Positions 60,337-64,000 of a stretch of 64,000 nucleotides of DNA are shown in pieces. How positions within the stretch are numbered: position 1 is the stretch's first letter; every line of letters begins with the position of its first letter. The position numbers and the translations under genes were made by a program. The notes beneath the pieces were generated by a model. The model searched no databases. It saw only the letters and a list, made by a program, of their open reading frames with translations, and was not told the DNA's origin. This DNA comes from Tildeniella nuda ZEHNDER 1965/U140 (GTDB lineage Bacteria; Cyanobacteriota; Cyanobacteriia; Leptolyngbyales; Leptolyngbyaceae). The stretch is taken from NCBI GenBank assembly GCA_019358895.1, contig JAHHIG010000006.1, positions 1 to 64,000 on the forward strand, read 5' to 3'.

Positions 60337-61386
60337 TCACCCTCTCGCTCCCCATCGCATTTGTCGCTTCAGGTCATAGTGATGCGCGAACTTCGGAATA
60401 TCTCCCTTATGCCCCATCACAATCACGGTATCGCCTTCGTCAAGTGGTACGTCCTGACCAGGATTGATGATGGTCTCGCCATTAGCTTTGCGGAGCGCTA
60501 CAACAATGAAAGTGCCTTTACCGCGTATTTGCACCATGCTAATCGTACTGCCAACTAAAGAAGACCCTAGCGGCACGGCTAGTTCATCCACTTGCACATC
60601 AATTTGCGAGAGCAATTCATTGAGGCTACTGCCATCAACCGTATCGTCTAAAAAGCTGAGAGCTGCTGGATGAGTGATGATGTGCGACATCCGCAGTGCT
60701 CCAATTTCAGCGGGTAAAACGACGTGATCAGCGCCAGCTTGACGCAGTTTTTTCTCGGTGGAAGGATATTCGCCCCGCGCCATGATAATCAAATTGGGAT
60801 TCAGTCCCCGTGCTGTGAGGGTAATGAAGACATTAGCGGAGTCGTCTGGTAAAACGGTCGCCAAGACTTTGGCATGTTCAATCCCGGCAGACTCCAAAAT
60901 GCCTTCGTCAGTAGCATTGCCGAGACGGACGAGATAGCCCATCGCTTCGGCGGTTTCAATGCGTGCCAGATTATTGTCAACGATGACAAATGGTTGATTT
61001 GCATCAACCATTTGACGTGCCAGAATTTGCCCGATCCGCCCATAGCCGCAGATCATGACGTGCTGCTTGAGGGTTTTGATCTCCTTTGTCATCCGTCTTG
61101 CTCCCAACGCTCGATTGATTTCGCCCTCGGTAATCATTTGGAAGAAACCGCCGAAGATGTAGCCCACGGAGGTACAGCCAGCAATAATCACAAACATCGT
61201 GAAGATTCTGAGCTGCGGGGACATCGGTCCGATTTCGCCAAAGCCCACACCAAAAACAGTGATGACGACCATGTAGATGGAGTCGAGCATACTCCAACCG
61301 GCAAGCATGTAGCCCGTCACGGCTATTACCAGGGTCAGGGTGAGAAAACCTGTGCCAGTCAGAATGCGTTTGAGTGAGCCGTGCAT
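60337..61386 (-). CDS. RCK potassium channel with atypical filter
   Basis: About 349 residues from ATG 61386. Two transmembrane helices (12-30 and 59-78) bracket a pore loop with TVFGVGFGE at 43-51. A Rossmann RCK domain (CGYGRIGQILARQM near 110) and a TrkA-C domain follow. The filter differs from the canonical TVGYGD. It should be a ligand- or nucleotide-gated K+ or cation channel in the plasma membrane. Confidence 0.85.
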   Translation of the reverse strand: MHGSLKRILTGTGFLTLTLVIAVTGYMLAGWSMLDSIYMVVITVFGVGFGEIGPMSPQLRIFTMFVIIAGCTSVGYIFGGFFQMITEGEINRALGARRMTKEIKTLKQHVMICGYGRIGQILARQMVDANQPFVIVDNNLARIETAEAMGYLVRLGNATDEGILESAGIEHAKVLATVLPDDSANVFITLTARGLNPNLIIMARGEYPSTEKKLRQAGADHVVLPAEIGALRMSHIITHPAALSFLDDTVDGSSLNELLSQIDVQVDELAVPLGSSLVGSTISMVQIRGKGTFIVVALRKANGETIINPGQDVPLDEGDTVIVMGHKGDIPKFAHHYDLKRQMRWGARG

Positions 61387-61404
61387 ACGGTAAGGCGATC
61401 GCAA

Positions 61405-61755
61405 AAAAAGTCAATAACTACATACTTAGCCCGACAGCGAAAACAAGATAGTGCTTGCTACCTGACCGTTTCTGATGTCGGAGCGCCATCACGATTAATG
61501 AGATTCAAACGCGTCTGTGGAGCTAGTTCGTTGATAGTACTGTAGGCGATCGCACAATCAATGTAGCGTCCGAAACCGATTGTCTGAATGCAACTGATCG
61601 ATCCAGGTAGTCATCAAGGTGCTGCCTGACGCTAACAGACACACTCTGCTCCCAAAGTTGTGCCAGTCATTCTACTGCCATCTACTGCACTCAGTTTGAG
61701 GAACACTCTTCACTTCTGGGCATCGTAGTAGATAGTTGTTGTGGTGATTACATTT
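61405..61755. other. Divergent intergenic region
   Basis: Lies between the channel gene and the SLH gene. No coding sequence; promoters of both should lie here. No regulator site was recognised. Confidence 0.4.
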
Positions 61756-63141
61756 ATGCTTCATACGCCAAAGGTTCGATCAATCTCCGCTCTCGTTGCA
61801 GCGCTGGCAACTACGACCAGTGCTTTAGCGCCTCTGCTGACAGTGGCTCCCGCCTCTGCTCAGGCTAGTTTTGCCGATGTGCAAGGTAATTGGGCGCAGT
61901 CGTGTATTGCCTCACTGACTCAGCAGGGCATCATCAGTGGCTATCCAGATGGCACGTTTCGCCCCAGTGCGCCAGTGACTCGTGCTGAATTTGCGTCAAT
62001 GGTGGGCAAAGCGTTCCCCAACGTGGCGCGATCGCGAAGTGCAGTTCAATTCGTGGACGTGACTTCTAACTACTGGGCGTATAGTGCGATTACAACCGCA
62101 ACCCAAACAGGCTTTTTGTCTGGTTATCCTGGAAACGTTTTCAACCCTGCGCAAAATATTCCTCGTGCTCAGGTGCTGGTTGCATTGGCAAGTGGGCTAA
62201 ATTATGCGCCCACTCAACCAACCGCTAATACGCTGAATGCTAGCTTCTCTGATGCTGCTGCCATTCCAGCTTATGCTGAGACAGGCATTGCAGCGGCGAC
62301 CGAAAAGCGCCTCGTGGTAAACTATCCCAACGTGAGTACGCTGAATCCCAACCAGCTTGCTAGTCGGGCTGAAGTCTCCGCCTTTCTCTGCCAGTCGCTT
62401 GCAGGCACTGGGCAAACTGCTTCCACAATCTCGACTCAATACATTGCGGGTGCCACGCAGTCTCAACCGAATCAAGCGCAAGGCAACCAGGTTTTAGCGG
62501 GCAGCACGATCGCGGTGAGGTACTCGGCAGCACAGCGAATCATTGTCTCACCCAATGAAACCGCTCCTGTGGCGCTGACGGTCGCTCAGGATGTGCGAAA
62601 TAGCCAGGGTTTTGTGGTCATTCCAGCGGGTAGCCAGGTCATTGGTCAACTGCAACCCGCGCAAGGTGGTTCGCAGTTTGTCGCTAATCAAGTTGTGGTG
62701 AATGGTCGGCAGATTGCCTTCAATGCTTCATCCAATATCATTACCGAAACCCGCGATGTGCGTGATCCCAATTTTGGCACCATCTTAGGCGGCGCAGCGT
62801 TAGGCTCAGCGGCTTCGGCTGTGATTCAAGGGGTCACGGGCGATCGAGTCATTTCAGGGCAGACGACGGTTTTAGGTACTGTGTTAGGCTCGGCGATTGG
62901 GGCGAATCAGAATCGGAACCTTGGCAAAACCGTTCGTGATGCTGCGATCGGTGCCGTTTTGGGTGCTGGTGTAGCTGGAATCACGGGTAATCGCACCATT
63001 ACGCCACAAAAAGTGACCACTGGTGCTGCGGCTGGTGCAACGCTGGGTGGCATCCTCGATCGCACTGGCAACAGCAAAGTCATTGTTATCAACCCAGACT
63101 CAGACTTGACGCTGACCGTGAACAGCAACGCCACACTTTAG
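61756..63141 (+). CDS. SLH-domain surface protein with glycine-zipper region
   Basis: About 461 residues from ATG 61756 (a GTG at 61741 is in frame). A signal peptide (ISALVAALATTTSALAPLLT, cut near ASA-QA) precedes two to three S-layer homology motifs (SFADVQGNWAQSCI, GYPDGTFRPSAPVTRAEFAS, FVDVTSNYWAYSAI). The C-terminal half contains Gly-rich alternating segments (GAALGSAASAV, GAAAGATLGGIL) like glycine-zipper outer-membrane proteins. It probably binds peptidoglycan or cell-wall polymer. Confidence 0.85.
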   Translation: MLHTPKVRSISALVAALATTTSALAPLLTVAPASAQASFADVQGNWAQSCIASLTQQGIISGYPDGTFRPSAPVTRAEFASMVGKAFPNVARSRSAVQFVDVTSNYWAYSAITTATQTGFLSGYPGNVFNPAQNIPRAQVLVALASGLNYAPTQPTANTLNASFSDAAAIPAYAETGIAAATEKRLVVNYPNVSTLNPNQLASRAEVSAFLCQSLAGTGQTASTISTQYIAGATQSQPNQAQGNQVLAGSTIAVRYSAAQRIIVSPNETAPVALTVAQDVRNSQGFVVIPAGSQVIGQLQPAQGGSQFVANQVVVNGRQIAFNASSNIITETRDVRDPNFGTILGGAALGSAASAVIQGVTGDRVISGQTTVLGTVLGSAIGANQNRNLGKTVRDAAIGAVLGAGVAGITGNRTITPQKVTTGAAAGATLGGILDRTGNSKVIVINPDSDLTLTVNSNATL

Positions 63142-63217
63142 CAGACTACCAATCGCTGCGAAGGCGGTAGCTGAACTTACAAAAGACTGAATCACACAGT
63201 ATCAGCACTTAATAATG

Positions 63218-63251
63218 AAAGAGGGGCAACGCGATCGCGTTGCCCCTCTTT
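63218..63251. terminator. Bidirectional hairpin between the SLH gene and apcF
   Basis: AAAGAGGGGCAACGC at 63218-63232 is perfectly inverted at 63237-63251, with a GATC-type centre and A/T runs at both sides. It can terminate both converging transcripts. Confidence 0.85.
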
Positions 63252-63283
63252 CCTTTGTTCGATCCGCTACGTCGTTCGCAGAC

Positions 63284-63793
63284 CTAAATATTTTTCTCGC
63301 TCAGTTCACGTGCCATGTAGTCAAACGGCTGATCCAAAAAGGCGGTGTTGCTCATACCTGTTTCAGCTACCGTTGCTTGCACGATCGCCTTCAAAATTTG
63401 AATGCCACGCACGGTAGGACCCGGAGGCACACCCAGCGAATTGTACGTTTCCCGCAAGCCTTCCAGCACACGCTCATCCAGCACATCGGTATCACCTGCC
63501 ACAAGTGCATAGGTTGCATAGCGCAGGTAATAGTCCAAATCGCGCAGACAGGCTGCATAGCGACGAGTGGTGTACGCATTGCCACCAGGACGAATCAACT
63601 CTGGTAGTTCATCGAACAACTGTAGACCCGCTTGCTTGACGATCGCCGCTGCATTGGCGTTGATTACCGCCGATGCCTGCACCCGCGCGATGCCAGTATC
63701 AAAATACGATTTCAGGCTATCGATGGCGTTCCGATCGAGATAGCGACCTGTGACATCGTAGTTTCTAATCAAACTCGTCACTGCATCCCGCAT
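63284..63793 (-). CDS. apcF: Allophycocyanin beta-18 subunit
   Basis: A 169-residue phycobiliprotein. The phycocyanobilin Cys82 (AACLRDLDYYL) and the methylated Asn72 site (GGNAY) are present. The N-terminus MRDAVTSLIRNYD and the C-terminal QPFDYMARELSE identify ApcF rather than ApcB. ApcF is a terminal-emitter-region subunit of the phycobilisome core, helping energy flow to photosystem II. Confidence 0.93.
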   Translation of the reverse strand: MRDAVTSLIRNYDVTGRYLDRNAIDSLKSYFDTGIARVQASAVINANAAAIVKQAGLQLFDELPELIRPGGNAYTTRRYAACLRDLDYYLRYATYALVAGDTDVLDERVLEGLRETYNSLGVPPGPTVRGIQILKAIVQATVAETGMSNTAFLDQPFDYMARELSEKNI

Positions 63794-64000
63794 AAGATTC
63801 TTCTCCCAATGATCCTTATATACACGTTTGGCTATTTCTGATCCGTTCGACGAGGGGATTCAACCAACACCAAAGTCAGACCAACACAGGCGCAAGGCAA
63901 CTCAAAGCATGTTTCGCTTCGCAATGACCGCGATCGCAAAAACAGTGCAGTGATCCACGACCCATGCAGCAGTCTTAAGTCCAGAGCGGACGGCTCTTCA
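63794..64000. other. Upstream region of apcF
   Basis: Contains the apcF promoter on the minus strand. No gene is seen; the window ends here. Confidence 0.4.

Overview
The window is cyanobacterial chromosome. It is rich in the HIP1 octamer GCGATCGC, carries the phycobilisome gene apcF, the regulator rpaB, a complete nirA-nrtABCD-narB nitrate cluster behind a textbook NtcA promoter, and many intergenic repeats of the kind seen in large-genome filamentous cyanobacteria. Genus cannot be fixed from this stretch. No rRNA, tRNA or CRISPR array was found.

Positions 1-9,958 look like accessory DNA: a GTPase-like remnant with a nonsense codon, an intact overlapping pair of AddA/AddB-like recombination helicase-nucleases, and a strongly eroded three-gene module (DUF6361 protein, phospholipase-D-like protein, SNF2-type helicase) in which two internal deletions have spliced the genes together. 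This stretch ends at 9,755-9,958 with four 20-bp direct repeats followed by CGTACA. That arrangement matches the right end of cyanobacterial Tn7-like transposons of the type V-K CRISPR-associated (CAST) kind. The genes to the left are therefore probably cargo; the left end, transposase genes and any cas12k would lie left of the window.

From 10 to 22 kb the content is mixed: metY-metX methionine genes, an exported histidine phosphatase, a 21-bp tandem repeat array, a DUF4258/YgiT toxin-antitoxin pair bracketed by 35-bp direct repeats, two convergent Uma2 genes, agmatinase, a peroxiredoxin-like protein, a SelO-like protein and a GNAT acetyltransferase. From 22 to 41 kb there is mostly housekeeping: RNase R, ubiX, radA, rpaB, a cysteine desulfurase, a nucleotide-sugar and glycosyltransferase cluster (rfbC, rfbA, GT4, rfbB), murG, a thylakoid-type thioredoxin, argB and an alpha/beta hydrolase next to a truncated copy of itself.

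From 41 to 46 kb lie a NIL/ferredoxin protein, a carotenoid oxygenase, a BT1-family transporter and a nucleotidyltransferase. From 46 to 56 kb, nirA, nrtA, nrtB, nrtC, nrtD, a DUF1830 gene and narB take up nitrate and reduce it to ammonium. The remainder holds an RRM protein, a 35-residue Lys-rich small protein, hydrolase, sugar-nucleotide reductase, glutathione peroxidase, an RCK potassium channel with an unusual filter, an SLH protein, and apcF at the right edge.

A theme across the window is repeat DNA entering functional sequence: intergenic-type repeats occur in frame inside radA and the carotenoid oxygenase, and sit in the nrtB-nrtC and nrtC-nrtD spacers.
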